In this document: positions 11,911 through 24,309 of the stretch, piece after piece
Position numbering within the stretch: position 1 is the stretch's first letter
Layout of the letters: each line of letters starts with the position of its first letter
NCBI RefSeq assembly: GCF_030052815.1
Contig: NC_079503.1
Coordinates: forward strand, 44,806,735 to 44,870,734
From: Hevea brasiliensis
Lineage: Eukaryota; Streptophyta; Magnoliopsida; Malpighiales; Euphorbiaceae
Direction of reading: 5' to 3'
Length of the DNA stretch: 64,000 nt
The notes under the pieces: generated by a model
What the model was told of the DNA's origin: nothing
The model's database searches: none
What the model saw: the letters and a program-made list of their open reading frames with translations, nothing else
Made by a program: the position numbers and the translations under genes

Positions 11911-12073
11911 TTCTTCCTCAACTGCTCTCTGTGATGTAGGGTCTATATCCTATTCAAAATAACAAAGACAAACAGATCTGCATTAGTGTCACCTCAACTC
12001 TTACAAATGCAATGCATGGCATAGACTCAATCTAGGCCCAGAAAAGCCTAAACCGTGCTCTGATACCACTAAA
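11911..12073 (-). other. G1 leader with primer-binding site
   Basis: This is the short untranslated leader between gag and the 5' LTR. The plus-strand bases GCTCTGATACCA at 12057-12068 are the complement of TGGTATCAGAGC, the site pairing with the 3' end of initiator tRNA-Met. The leader is also kept in the LARD element at about 44250-44372. Confidence 0.9.
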
Positions 12074-15000
12074 TGTGACACCCCTTAGCCGAGCAAGATA
12101 TGCCACACAGTGTACCAGAACACCCTATTTTAATTTAATCATTTTTATTCTTCCTAATTTATTTATTTATTTTTTTTATAGTTGTGGAGTATAATTTGTG
12201 AAATATAATTTATTTCAGTCATTTATTGAAGTCATAAATTTATTTGAGGTTCCTCAAATTTTATAGAAAATCCGGCAGAGTACCGGCTAAAAATGAAGAA
12301 AACAGTTCTTCGGAACCTGTTAAAAACACTTCCAATAATCATTTCCAATCATTCTCAAACTCCAATAATTATCAAAATCTCAATATTTTCCACAACATTT
12401 CCATTTCTCAATCATTCATTTCTCATGGTATTCATATATAAGCAATAAATAAATACTCAATTTTTCCATTCATAAACACAATTTTCACTATTTACATTAA
12501 TACCAAAATACATTACATAAGTTTCAATTACATATGAGAAAATAAAAGTTAGTTACAAAATACCAAAATGAAACCTAGTGTCCTACCAATGCACTGAAGA
12601 TGGTGAGGTGACACGGACACTATGCAGAGCTGCAGGAGGTCTCACCCAGTCTGTGGTCTACTGGGCTCTCGGTCAGTATCTCCAGAACCTACGCATAGCA
12701 AAAGCAACGCGCTAAGCAATAATGCTTAGTGGTGCCAATAATAAAATAAAAGGAAATAATAAAAAATAAATATGTAGTGAATGTATTGATGTCTCATTGT
12801 AAATAAATTTTCGTTAAGTATTTGTAATCGTACTTATTTTGTACTGGTTATATTCATTATTTCATTAAATTTATCCACTTTCATTTTTAGTTGCCCAAGT
12901 AACCTATACTGGATGACTGGACTGGATAAATGGGTAAACTGGCACTGGGTATCAAGTACCTTGGGCCGTCACACCATCGGTCACATATGTATCTCCCGGT
13001 GTGCAACGGAACAGCTAATAAGCTGTAATAACATCAGGCACAAGGCCAAATCTCAACACAATGTCAGAATGGCTAAAAGCCATGAAATCACAGAATGGCA
13101 TAATGCCATGTGCGATCGCTAACTGAACCCTATTGGCATGCCAAACTATCCAAACCAATCTTGTTAGGTATACTAGGGCATTTGACACTTTTAAGTTTTA
13201 CAATTTTTGAATTTCAAGTTTTGGTGTTACTATTCCCTTCATTAGTCAACAAAAATGTTGACTTTTGCATTGACAATAGGTACATTGGTTTTAACACTCC
13301 CAACATACCACATTTTGCATTCAAAATTTGTTGGTATTGGTTACCAATACCATTTCTAAGCTTAAAGTTAATTGAGCAAAATTTTCAGTTTTCATACCTT
13401 ATCTTTACTGTTCTATTAGTTACTGTTGCAGAGGGAATTTAGAAAATAATAAACATAAAAGTTGTTCCTTATTTTGTCTAGTTGAATTTCTTTTTTTGAA
13501 TCACTCCATTTGGAGTTTTGTAACTCAAGTTACGGTCCAAAAACCACAACTGGCCGGATTGGAATTTTTCTTGACTGACCATATCCATAGTGCAGTGAAC
13601 AGTGACTGCAACTCCCTTGTTGGATAGGTTCTGGTCATAATTTTGGGTGGGTTCCTTCATGAAAGTTGTTGGTCTATATCTTAGCTTGTTGCTGGTAAAA
13701 GTTCAGGTCAATTGGACCATTCTACACTGAGTTATGGCCAAATGAATTGGTCATTCTGCAGAAACAGATTACAGGTCACCCGGATTGGGGCAAGCTTTTG
13801 GTCCACTTGGTTTGGTCTTACGGGCATGGTTTCTTCACCAAAGTTGTGCCATTATGTGTCTAGTTTCATGTCCAATTAGGCAAACACCAATTGAACCTCT
13901 ACAATTCAAGTTATGGCTGCCCAAACCTACTGGACTCATGTCCAATTCTGCAGGTCACCTAGGGCAGCCACACTAAACCTAAATCCCATCACTAAACACA
14001 CTTCATTTCTTGTTTACCAATAACCAAATGGTTAGTAATTGACCATTAAAACTTTAGTTTATGTCCATTTTCATCCACCACCAAAATTAAATTTCAAAAC
14101 CCTAACCCTAATTGACCAAGCCTCCAATTCATGCATCTTACTCCTAATTTGCTATACTAATCATATAATTTATAAGAGGGGTAGGTAATATGTCACTTTA
14201 AACCAAAGAATTCTCCTAACTCTAACTCATGTCAAGGCTGCCAAAATTTCATGGAACATAACCATGCCTCATTAATTCAATTTTTATCAAATTTTCAACT
14301 TAACTTAGCTCAAATTCATGATTAGAAAGGTGTAAAAGCAAAGAATATGGCACTAACCTCTTTGGTGATTTTCTAAGCTTGTTCACACCTCACTTTCTTC
14401 TACTTTCTCTTCTTCTAATTGCTGCCCAAGTCTTGCTCTAGTGGTAAGGGAAATTTTTAGTGAAGGGAGGACAAGGTTTTGAGGTGGTTTGGTAGAGATT
14501 TGAAAGCTTGGGTGGAGTTTTTAATGGTGGAAGGGTGTGGGAAGTGAGTGACGGTGGAAGAAGGAAGAAGAAGCAGATTGTATCTTCAATTTTTCTGTCC
14601 ATTTTACTCATTTTAAATGGATTATGGACATGTGTCACAATGTGATTGGGTGAGAGTGCTTAGTGACATAAGCATGAGGTCAAAATTGCAATTTTAATTC
14701 ATTTTCTTTTCTTTTCTTTGCTACTCATTTTCAATTTAATTTTTAGTAATATTTATTCACATTTTATTCCATAATAATTATTTACTTAACTAGACAAGTC
14801 GGCCAAAAATCACCTCTGAAGGCGAAATGACCAAAATGCCCTCCGTTTGGCTTAACGGGCCAAAATTGTCTGTATCGATTGAAAAATTTTTCTAAGTATT
14901 TTCTTGGCATTCTAATGCCATAGAAACATCAATGACCCTTCTTTGGAGTCCCAAAAATTATTTTATAATTTTTCCCCTGGGTCTAGGGCTCCTAGTTGCG

Positions 15001-15225
15001 AGAACTGTAACTTCTCACTAGGTTACCCATCACTTGGGCACCGGCTCATTTAACTTGGTTGTATTTTATTTCTAAAATTTTTCCTAAATTTTTCTTATTA
15101 ATATTTGAGTTAATTATGGTTCCTCACTTTATTTTAAATATTTTTCCGAACATTCTAGCTGTTCGGACCGACACTGGTCACCGAAACAGTAGAATGTACG
15201 AAGTTGCTACAGAGAAGGTGTTACA
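12074..15225 (-). repeat. G1 5' LTR
   Basis: It ends in GTGTTACA, followed by the TSD TGGCT, and is very similar along its length to 4059-7228. Landmarks: twin hairpin about 12690-12735 (second stem decayed by C-to-T changes), inverted W-box pair AGTCAAC/GTTGACT at 13244-13263, splice-donor-like site about 14348-14358, 5S-like motif 15008-15058, CpG-rich terminal motif about 15145-15185. This copy would have driven transcription toward gag. Confidence 0.95.
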
Positions 15226-15230
15226 TGGCT

Positions 15231-16881
15231 AATCTCCTTGAATTGATAAGAGATGAAGAAGAATAGATGAAAAGCCTCAAAGTGGTGTGACAAAGGAGAG
15301 GAGTGGCTGCTGGCTATTTTTCTTTTCATAACCACACTTAAATAGCTCGGTTAACACATTAAACCCTTGCCACATGTCACCCTTTGATTAGCTCTAGGTT
15401 TAAGTGATCCAATCACATTGTGCCAAGTGTCAAACCTATATTTAATCTTGATTTTAATCATCTTACATGATTAAAAAAACATTTGGCAAGCTTATGTGTA
15501 ATCCCATGTGTCACCATCTCATGGTGCCACGTGTCACACTGTGAAATGACCAAAATGCCCCTGTGTCTTAATTTTGAGTTTTTAAACCAAAATAATTATT
15601 TTTCTTCTTCTAATTAATTTATATCAAATATAAATTAATTAATTAATATCTATTAATTAATTTCTCATTAATTAAATTCATATTTAAACACTTTAAATAT
15701 AAATTTAATTTATACTACACATCCAATAATCTAGATTTGGTTTCAAGTCATGCTAGGGACTTTGCAATTTAATTGCAAACCAAACCTATTTAATTAATCA
15801 ATTAAACTCTTTAATTAATTAATTAAATCATATTTAAATAGGTGATAACTTATGTATGTGTGTAACTTACTAGGCTCATCACAAATTGGCAATGAGACAT
15901 GATATTAACTCTTAATATCATTAGAACTCTTTCTTACCATAAATGGTTTCTCTAAATCATTTTATGCACCTCATAGACCATGGTTAACACCTAGCATAGC
16001 ATGCCATGGCCACCCAATTAGTAATAAGGTTTACCTTAAATGAACCTATAATCATATGTTACCATGCACTAGAATCTCTCTGTTACAAAATCCCAACTCA
16101 AGCTGGAGTCATGGTTTATGTCAAACTCCATTTGCTATGAATATTATGTTCTCTTTTAATTCCAGTTCTTGATTAAAAGATTTTCTCATCAGAAACTCTT
16201 TTCTGTATAAATCTATCTGTCCTAGCCAGGAACTTGAAACATCAAGAACAATTAAATGAATATAGGATTTTATCTCTATTTACTTAGAGGAACAGATTCC
16301 ATCTTGATCAACACCTATCTCCATATATAACTAGTAGGAGCCAACACATGCCCATATACCCATACATAGTACAAGTATAAAAGCAGTATCAAACTCAAAC
16401 TACCTATATACAAGATAACTGTGCTATCTCAGGTCTAAAGATTATATGCACTGATATGATTTATGACAAAACATTGACAAGAGTAAACTCCATGTGCTTG
16501 TCATAAGTGTCACTGGTTCGGCCTACTTATCATTTATAAGTGCCTATCATATTTGTTATATGGCATGAGACTCACCATTCCATCTTATTTATATCTCATA
16601 TAAATAACTTGGGAACAAACATGAATACAATCTTTCTGGATAAGTCATGTCCTTATTATGAAGTATCCTCGATTGTGAACCTATTTATGATACTTTGTGC
16701 TAGAAATATTGTCACTCATATTCTTAACAAATTAAGAATAATATTTCTAACAAAATATCAATGGACCTTTTCTATTACACATAAATATATTATGTAAACG
16801 GAGAAGTAGAAATGCCTTTTATTAATAAAAATATGCACAAGATACATACTAAATGATATGCTCTAGGGCATACTACTAACA
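15231..16881 (-). repeat. Copia 3' LTR, proximal segment
   Basis: Continues the copia LTR interrupted at 4058 and is nearly identical to 22659-24309. It ends ACTAACA, followed by the polypurine tract. It contains an AT-rich stretch of TTAATTAA-type repeats at about 15600-15840. The 85-codon ORF near 16540 recurs at 23968 simply because the LTR is duplicated, and it has no recognisable domain. Confidence 0.93.
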
Positions 16882-16892
16882 ATCTTCCACTA
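16882..16892 (-). other. Copia polypurine tract
   Basis: The minus strand reads TAGTGGAAGAT directly before the 3' LTR. This is the typical plant copia plus-strand primer. Confidence 0.85.
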
Positions 16893-16895
16893 GCA

Positions 16896-17448
16896 CTAGA
16901 GCCATTCATTACAATATCTTAGACCTATCTTCTCAAGATGTCGGTCTAACTGAGTCTGTGACATAGGCTTAGTGAATGGATCAGCTGGATTTTCAGCTGA
17001 TGCTATTTTCTGCATGGCTATATCGCCTCGCCCAACTATTTCTCTGATAATGTGGTAGCGCCTTTCTATGTGTTTGGATTTCTGGTGAGACCTTGGTTCC
17101 TTAGCCTGTATGACTGCTCCATTATTGTCACAGTGTAGTGGAACTACTGACTCAATGGAAGGAACTACTGTAAGTTCTGTCACGAACTTCCAAACAGCTT
17201 CCTTTGCAGCATCTAATGCAGCAATATACTCAGCCTCTGTAGTGGAATCTGCAGTCGTGCTCTGTTTGGAACTCTTCCAACTAACTGCACCTCCATTACA
17301 AATGAACACATATCCAGAGGTAGACTTTCTATCATCGATATCTGATTGGAAATCAGAATCAGTATAACCATCCAATTGCAAGTCTCCACCTCCATAAATC
17401 AAGAATAAATCCTTAGTTCTTCTCAAGTACTTAAGGATATTCTTGATA
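16896..17448 (-). pseudogene. Copia RNase H
   Basis: Copia-type RNase H with GYTDSDFQSDIDDRKSTSGY, the SWKSSKQSTTADSTTEAEY block (shown in part) and the C-terminal ENPADPFTKPM motif. The stop at 16896 is the natural end of pol. The join to RT is broken by a short deletion near 17448, so the two domains sit in different frames. The enzyme removes the RNA strand during cDNA synthesis. Confidence 0.93.
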
Positions 17449-18498
17449 CTATCGATGTTCCAAACCTGGATTGGATTGATACCTGCTAGTCAAACTAACA
17501 GCATATGCGATATCCGGCCTAGTACACAACATTGCATACATTAAACTTCCAATAGCCGAAGCATATGGAATCCTGGCCATCTTATATCTTTCTTCAAGTG
17601 TCTTTGGAGACATCTCTTTAGAAAGGTGGATACCATGTCTCACTGGTAACAATCCTCTCTTGGAATCAAGCATGTTAAACCTCTTTAACACCTTTTCCAA
17701 GTATAGACTTTGGAATAAACCAATTATTCTTTTAGCTCTATCTCTATATATGCGAATCCCAAGAATATAGGTTGCCTCCCCTAAGTCTTTCATGGAGAAT
17801 GTATTTGACAACCATACCTTTATAGTCTTAAACATACCTGTGTCATTACCCATCAACAGTATGTCATCCACATATAAGACAAGGAAAGTGATAGCACTGT
17901 CACTAACCTTCTTATATACACATGGCTCATCCTCATTTTTGATAAAACCAAAGGATTTAATGGCTTCATCAAAACGGATGTTCCAAAACCTCGAAGCTTA
18001 TTTCAACCCATAAATGGTTCGCTTTAGCTTGCATACCTTGGAACCATCTTGGGATTCAAAACCCCTAGGTTGTTCCATGAAAATGTTTTCTTCAATGTAT
18101 CCATTGAGAAAAGCTGTTTTAACATCCATCTGCTAAATCTCATAATCATAGGATGCAGCTATTGCTAATAAAATCCTAATTGATTTAAGCATGGCAACAG
18201 GCGAGAAAGTCTCCTCATAGTTGACTCCTTGCCTTTGGCGAAACCCTTTCGCTACTAGCCTTGCCTTATAGGTCTCTACCTTTTCATTAGAACCAATTTT
18301 CTTTTTGAAAACCCATTTGTTCCCTATAGGTACAATACCTTCAGGTGGGTCAACAAGATCCCAAACTTGATTCTTATACATGGAATCAATCTCGGATTTC
18401 ATAGCATCAATCCATTTTGAAGAGTCTATATCTGATATAGCTTCTTCATAGGTAAGTGGATCATCTCCATGATCTACTTCTTCATGAGTAGACAACTC
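17449..18498 (-). pseudogene. Copia reverse transcriptase
   Basis: Plant copia RT from TYEEAISD through NKWVFKKK, KARLVAKGF and FLVLYVDDILLMGND (catalytic YVDD) to CTRPDIAYAV. In-frame stops at about 18130-18132 (Trp to TAG, between YDYEI and QMDVKTAFLNG) and about 18000 (Gln to TAA, in YGLK-ASRFWN) inactivate it. The frame changes at the RNase H boundary. Confidence 0.93.
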
Positions 18499-19600
18499 TT
18501 ATTCTTCTTCATGAAGAAAACCATATCTCACTGGTGGGTGAGATACCCTGGTTATTCTATGAGGAACAGCTGTAGATATTATCAATGGGTATAGGTTGAC
18601 TAGATGGATCTATATCCATTTGATCTGTTGATTGGTCAGAATTCTCCAATTCTAACTCTATTTGCCTTCCTTTGCCTCCTTCTTGAACAAACTGTTGTTC
18701 AAGAAATGTGGCATCTCTACTTATCACAACCTTTTGTGAAGTAGGCAAATAGAAATAATATCCAAAACTATCTTTTGGATAACCAACAAATCGACCTTTT
18801 TCTGATCTGGTCTCCAATTTATCAATGTTCAGCTTTTTGATATAAGCTGGACAACCCCAAATCTTAACATGCTTAAGACTTGGTTTTCTTCCATGCCATA
18901 TCTTATAAGGTGTGGAAGAAACTGAGTTTGATGGAATCCTATTCAGAATATACAAAGCTGATTCTAATGCAAATCCCCAAAAGAAGATTGGCATATCAGT
19001 ATAGCTCATCATACTACGTACCATATCCAATAGGGTACGATTTCTCCTTTCAGATACACCATTCAGTTGTGGCGTTCCTGGAGTCAGTTGAGAAACAATG
19101 CCATGCTCTCTCAAGTATTCATCAAATTTAGTACTCAATAATTCACCTCCACGATCTGATCGAAGAGCTTTAATACTCTTTCCTGTTTGATTTTCTACTT
19201 CAGATTTAAATTTTTTGAACTTTTCAAAAGATTCATGTTTGTATTTCATCAAATACAAATACCCAAACCTTGATTTATCATTAGTACAGGTAATAAAATA
19301 ATGAAAACCCCCTCTAGCCATTTTTTTAAATGGACCACATACATCACTATGTATTAGCTCCAAAATATTTTCAGCTCTTAGCCCTTGTCCAACAAAGGGT
19401 GATCTAATCATTTTGCCCTGAAGGAAAGATTCACAAGTTGGAGTAGGCTCAGAGTCCAATGAGGATAGAATCCCCATTTTCTCCAATTTTGTAATCCTAT
19501 CTTCTGCAACATGACATAACCTTAAGTGCCAAATATATTTTGAACTTGAGTTGGTTTTCACCATGGCATTGCATTCATTTAGATTGCTATACTCTGGCCA
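18499..19600 (-). pseudogene. Copia integrase with partial pre-integrase
   Basis: Contains the tail of the pre-integrase zinc-binding region (WHLRLCHV ... CESFLQGK) and the integrase core (HSDVCGPF, FITCTNDKSRFGY, LRSDRGGELL, and NGVSERRNRTLLD with the catalytic Glu). An acidic linker follows (ELENSDQSTDQMDID). The linker is broken by a frameshift near 18575 and a TAA at 18499-18501. Upstream, the protease (a DSG/DTG-type site is expected) and the first half of the pre-integrase are absent: the sequence passes from the nucleocapsid region straight into LNECNAM. Confidence 0.92.
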
Positions 19601-20432
19601 GTGGAAACACTTTCTTGTTGGCAATGGAAACACTTTCCTGTTGGTAGTGGAAACACTTTCCTTTGCCTTTATCAGCTTTAGTCTTCCTTTTCTGTTTAGA
19701 TATTTTCTTGGAAGTACCAGGAATCTGAGGTTTCTTTTTCTTATTGCCCTTCTTCTTGTTGGACTTTCCAGCAAAAGAAGATGCAATTAAAGCTACCTCT
19801 TTTCCTTTATTGCCCGGCATATTCTTTTGAGCAATAACTAGCATGTTGAGTAAACCAGCTAAGGTGCATTCCTGTTTAGTCATATGGAAATTTGTCACAA
19901 AGTTCCTAAAAGACTCAAGAAGGGACTGAAGGATCAAATCTGTCTGTAATTGGAAATCCATGTTGAAGTCAAGATGTTCCAACTGCTCAATCAGCTGAAT
20001 CATCTTGTGGACATGATCCCCAATATTCTGTCCCTCAGACATCCTCATGCGGAATAGCTGCCTAGATATCTCATACCTAGCATTCCTACTGTGCTCACCA
20101 TACAACTCTTGTAGGTGAAGGAGGATCTCACTTGCACTCTGCATGTTTTCATGTCGTCAGAACTCATTACTCATGGAAGCAAGCATGTAACACTTAGCTC
20201 TCATATCATGCTTCTTCCACTTATCCAAAGTTTCATGTTCCTCTTGTGTGGCCTCTGGAGGTAAGGGACCAGGAACATTTGAATCTAGAACATATCCTAT
20301 ATGTTTAAGGTTCAGGACAAGTTTCAAATTTCTTAGCCAATCAGACAGATTAGGTCCTGTCAACCTATTGCGATCAAGTATACTTGCAAGGATATTGGAT
20401 GGTAGTGGTTGTTCTGTGCTCATTTTTATCAA
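19587..20432 (-). pseudogene. Copia gag
   Basis: Gag polyprotein of the UBN2/retrotran_gag type: NRLTGPNLSDWLRNLKLVL near the start, EISRQLFRMRMSEGQNI in the capsid and a Lys-rich nucleocapsid tail (KKKGNKKKKPQ). A TGA at 20157-20159 interrupts it after SNEF in the same frame. The zinc knuckle begins (KGKCFHYQ) but is not completed. A triplicated 23-bp unit follows, and then the integrase region. The likely start is the ATG at about 20423 (MSTEQ); an ATG three codons upstream is also possible. Confidence 0.9.
19611..19675 (-). repeat. Triplicated 23-bp unit at the copia deletion site
   Basis: Three imperfect copies of GTGGAAACACTTTCCTGTTGG stand in tandem exactly where the zinc knuckle ends and the protease should begin. 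This suggests slippage or end-joining at the deletion junction. Confidence 0.8.
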
Positions 20433-22203
20433 AAAATTAATTGCAGAAATAACCAGATTAATTAGTAATGTACCATGTAATTAACCAAAATGATTATGGT
20501 CTTTTAATCAAATTGGTCCTCCCACTAACTTAGCGAATCCTACACTTCCAAAGTAGAAAACGGAAATCCTAGTTGGATGGATTTCTAGTGGGTGATTGAA
20601 TTCTTATAATTCTATTGATCATCCTCAGGTACATCCATTATTGGAATTACAATAAACTATAAGTGAGCAACTCCTCTTGCCCATCACATCTCATGTGAGG
20701 TTCAATCCTTTACCTAGCCCCTAATGCTCAAAATCTCAGGTACATCCATTATTGACTTATCTTGCATTAGTTAAGTTGATCCTACTGAGCCAGTAATTAT
20801 GCAAATAATTTTAATGTCCTCAGGTACATCCAATATTGGACACCAAACTATTTACATATTTATAACATCTCATGCTTAACAATTATTCTTAAGAAAATCT
20901 CTTAAATTAATTGCATCTCATGCAACTATTTAAAATTTCTTAAAATAATTGCCCCAATGGAGGGCCTATGTTATAATTACTTTAATTATAGCATTTCCAA
21001 CTTAATCATTTGTTTGGAAGATTTTATGGTCATTCTAATTACTATTAAGGTCTCACTTTGCACATTATCCAATTAGCATGCATATATCATATAATAGCAT
21101 ACATTCCCATACATCTCATGCATTCATGGATAAGCAATAAATATGGTATGATCATGGACTTTCTAAGGGATTCAATTCTGAACCACCAAGAATTGAATCA
21201 GGGCATTCCTAGGTGCATTTCATTCATTCATTCATTTTACAAGAGTTGCTGAAGGAGTACATAATCAACACTTGATTTTGAATTCCTCCCACTGGTCCCA
21301 CCAATGCTCTTTACCTCATTGAACTTCTTGCAATCCAATATTACATAGTAATCCTTGGCATACCAAGGCGAATTTACAAGAACTTAAATAAATGAAATTA
21401 CAACCCAAAAATTATTACAAACTTAATAATGCATGCCCAAAATAAATTAATTAATTTACAATCCTAAAGAAACATAAAAGAAATAAATCCAATCACATTG
21501 GTCTTTTATAGTCCATGATCATCCATCATGCATATCACTATTTAACAATTAAATAAAACATACATACTTAAATTAAATTGAATATCTCATATTCAACTTA
21601 AAAATTCAGATTTGAATATGATTCAAATAAATTTAAAAATTCAGATTTGAATCTCATTCAAACAAATTTAAAAATTCAGATTTGAATCACATTCAAACAA
21701 CTTTAAAAATTCAGATTTGAATCACATTCAAACATTTTTTAAGAAATCAGATTTGAATCACATTCAAACATTTTTTAAAAAATCAGATCTGAATTTTATT
21801 CAATCAATTTTAAAAAATAAGATTTAAATATGATTCAAACAACTTTAAAAATTCAGATTTGAATCACATTCAAACAACTTTTAAAATTCCGATTTAAATC
21901 ACATTCAAACAATTTTAAAAATTTTGATTTGAATCATAATTTAATTGTGTGATTAAAATTCTAATTAAACAATTTAATTAGACATAGGATGAGCTTTTAG
22001 ATCATACAACAATTGTAAATTAAAAAGCAAACCTTGCACCACCTTGAAGAACCATTGTTGCCGCCACCAATGGTGGCTTCACCATGTGTGCCGCCACACA
22101 TCCATTGCAACCAGCAATGGATCAATCATCTCATGATCAAATCAAATAATTAAATTATATAATCAACAATCTAAATGGCAAATATAGTGGCTCTGATACC
22201 AAT
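20433..22203 (-). other. Copia 5' leader
   Basis: About 1.75 kb of untranslated leader between the primer site and gag, unusually long and AT-rich. It holds three copies of CAGGTACATCCA (about 20625, 20738, 20821), a tandem array at 21596-21945 and no credible ORF. The primer-binding site (complement of TGGTATCAGAGC, initiator tRNA-Met) lies at 22190-22201, 2 bp from the 5' LTR. Confidence 0.85.
21596..21945. repeat. Tandem array of about 35-bp semi-palindromic units
   Basis: About nine to ten imperfect copies of a unit with the core TTTGAATCACATTCAAA. Each core is an inverted repeat (TTTGAAT/ATTCAAA) and the cores are separated by AT-rich spacers. Present only in the copia leader. Confidence 0.85.
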
Positions 22204-24309
22204 TGAAGGAATGGAAGCGTGAAAAACACAAGTTTATACCATTGAATTCAAAAATTTTCACCTAGGGTCACATGCATCATGCAAGATTTATTTTTATCTA
22301 TTTGATTTCAATGATAAACAACATATTAAAACTCTTTTAATATGTTTTTGGATCTGTATTTGCCATTTAAGATTTTAAAATTAATCAGATTAATTTTAGA
22401 ACCCTAGATTAAATCAAGAACGATTACACTAACCTCTTGATGCACTGCAGCGTGTCTGCGCCTTTGAGATTCGTCTTCAGAACACCAGATGTTGTCCCTC
22501 TAGTTTGTCCACAACAAGAACACCTATGGCAGCCCTTGAACAGCTTCTAAAGCCTTTTCTATTAATTAGAAATTCAAGTTCTGCCTTTTAAGAGATTGGA
22601 GATGTAAATAGGACACTAGAAACAATTTCTAGTGTTCTTAATTCAAGAGATTGATGGCTAATCTCTTTGAATTGATGAGAGATGAAGAAGAATAGATGAA
22701 AAGCCTCAAAGTGGCATGACAAAGGAGAGGAGTGGCTGCTGGCTATTTTTCTTTTCATAACCACACTTAAATAGTTAGGTTAACACATTAAACCCTTGCC
22801 ACATGTCACCTTTTGATTAGCTCTAGGTTTAAGTGACCCAATCACATTGTGCCAAGTGTCAAACCTATATTTAATCTTGATTTTAATCATCTTACATGAT
22901 TAAAAAAACATTTGGCAAGCTTATGTGTAATCCCATGTGTCACCATCTCATGGTGCCACGTGTCACACTGTGAAATGACCAAAATGCCCCTGTGTCTTAA
23001 TTTTGAGTTCTTAACCCAAAATAATTATTTTTCTTCTTCTAATTAATTTATATCAAATATAAATTAATTAATTAATCTCTATTAATTAATTTCTCATTAA
23101 TTAAATTCATATTTAAACACTTTAAATATAAATTTAATTTATACTACACATCCAATAATCTAGATTTGGTTTCAAGTCATGCTAGGGACTTTGCAATTTA
23201 ATTGCAAACCAAACCTATTTAATTAATCAATTAAACTCTTTAATTAATTAATTAAATCATATTTAAATAGGTGATAACTTGTGTATGTGTGTGACTTACT
23301 AGGCTCATCACTAATTGGCAATGAGACATAATATTAACTCTTAATATCATCAGAACTCTTTCTTACCATAAATGATTTCTCTAAACATTTTATGCTCCTC
23401 ATAGACCATGGTTAACACCTAGCATAGCATGCCATGGCCACCCAATTAGTAATAAGGTTTACCTTAAATGAACCTATAATCATATGTTACCATGCACTAG
23501 AATCTCTCTGTTACAAAATCCCAACTCAAGCTGGAGTCATGGTTTATGTCAAACTCCATTTGCTATGAATATTATGTTCTCTTTTAATTCCAGTTCTTGA
23601 TTAAAAGATTTTCTCATCAGAAACTCTTTTCTGTATAAATCTATCTATCCTGGCCAGGAACTTGAAATATCAAGAACAATTAAATGAACATAGGATTTTA
23701 TCTCTATTTACTTAGAGGAACAGATTCCATCTTGATCAACTCCTATCTCCATATATAACTAGTAGGAGCCAACACATGCCCATATACCCATACATAGTAC
23801 AAGTATGAAAGCAGTATCAAACTCAAACTACCTATATATAAGATAACTGTGCTATCTCAGGTCTAAAGATTATATGCACTGATATGATTTATGACAAAAC
23901 ATTGACAAGAGTAAACTCCATGTGCTTGTCATAAGTGTCACTGGTTCGGCCTACTTATCATTTATAAGTGCCTATCATGTTTGTTATATGGCATGAGACT
24001 CACCATTCCATCTTATTTATATCTCATATAAATAACTTGGGAACAAACATGAATATAATCTTTCTGGATAAGTCATGTCCTTATTATGAAGTATCCTCGA
24101 TTGTGAACCTATTTATGATACTTTGTGCTAGAAATATTGTCACTCATATTCTTAACAACTTAAGAATAATATTTCTAACAAAATATCAATGGACCTTTTC
24201 TATTATACATAAATATATTATGTAAATGGAAAAGTGGAAATGCCTTTTATTAATAAAAATATGTACAAGATACATACTAAATGATATGCTCTAGGGCATA
24301 CTACTAACA
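22204..24309 (-). repeat. Copia 5' LTR
   Basis: An uninterrupted 2106-bp LTR, TGAAGGAA ... ACTAACA, followed by the TSD GTTGC (24310-24314). It shows only scattered differences from the split 3' LTR (456 plus 1651 bp). Confidence 0.95.

Larger units (their letters stand above)
4059..15225 (-). mobile_element. G1: Ty3/gypsy chromovirus (Tekay/Del-like), complete but defective
   Basis: This is an 11.2-kb element on the minus strand with TSD TGGCT at 4054-4058 and 15226-15230. It has LTRs of 3170 bp (4059-7228) and 3152 bp (12074-15225), a tRNA-iMet primer site at 12057-12068 and a polypurine tract at 7229-7242. The pol order is protease, RT, RNase H, integrase, chromodomain, which identifies a chromovirus. 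Very long LTRs plus a chromodomain fit the Tekay/Del lineage; the lineage is inferred. One main reading path runs through gag-pol but is broken by in-frame TAG codons and at least two frameshifts near 7593 and 7740. It is inserted in the copia 3' LTR and is therefore younger than the copia insertion. Confidence 0.95.
3603..24309 (-). mobile_element. Ty1/copia retrotransposon, nested and non-autonomous
   Basis: This is a complete copia insertion on the minus strand, bounded by the 5-bp target duplication GTTGC (3598-3602 and 24310-24314). It has two LTRs of about 2.1 kb, an iMet-type primer site beside the right (5') LTR and a polypurine tract beside the left (3') LTR. Domain order in the sense direction is gag, integrase, reverse transcriptase, RNase H, the order that defines copia. 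Without the gypsy element G1 inserted in its left LTR it measures about 9.5 kb. The zinc-knuckle end, the protease and part of the pre-integrase region are missing, and several stops and frameshifts are present, so it could not have moved alone in this state. The LTR pair is nearly identical by eye, which suggests a recent insertion. Confidence 0.95.

Noticed and set aside
16540..16797. 85-codon ORF in the copia LTR, repeated at 23968
   Set aside because: Its duplication only reflects the LTR pair. It is on the non-coding strand and has no domain or start context.
21596..21945. CRISPR-like array
   Set aside because: Units vary in length and sequence, there are no unique spacers, and the context is a plant copia leader.
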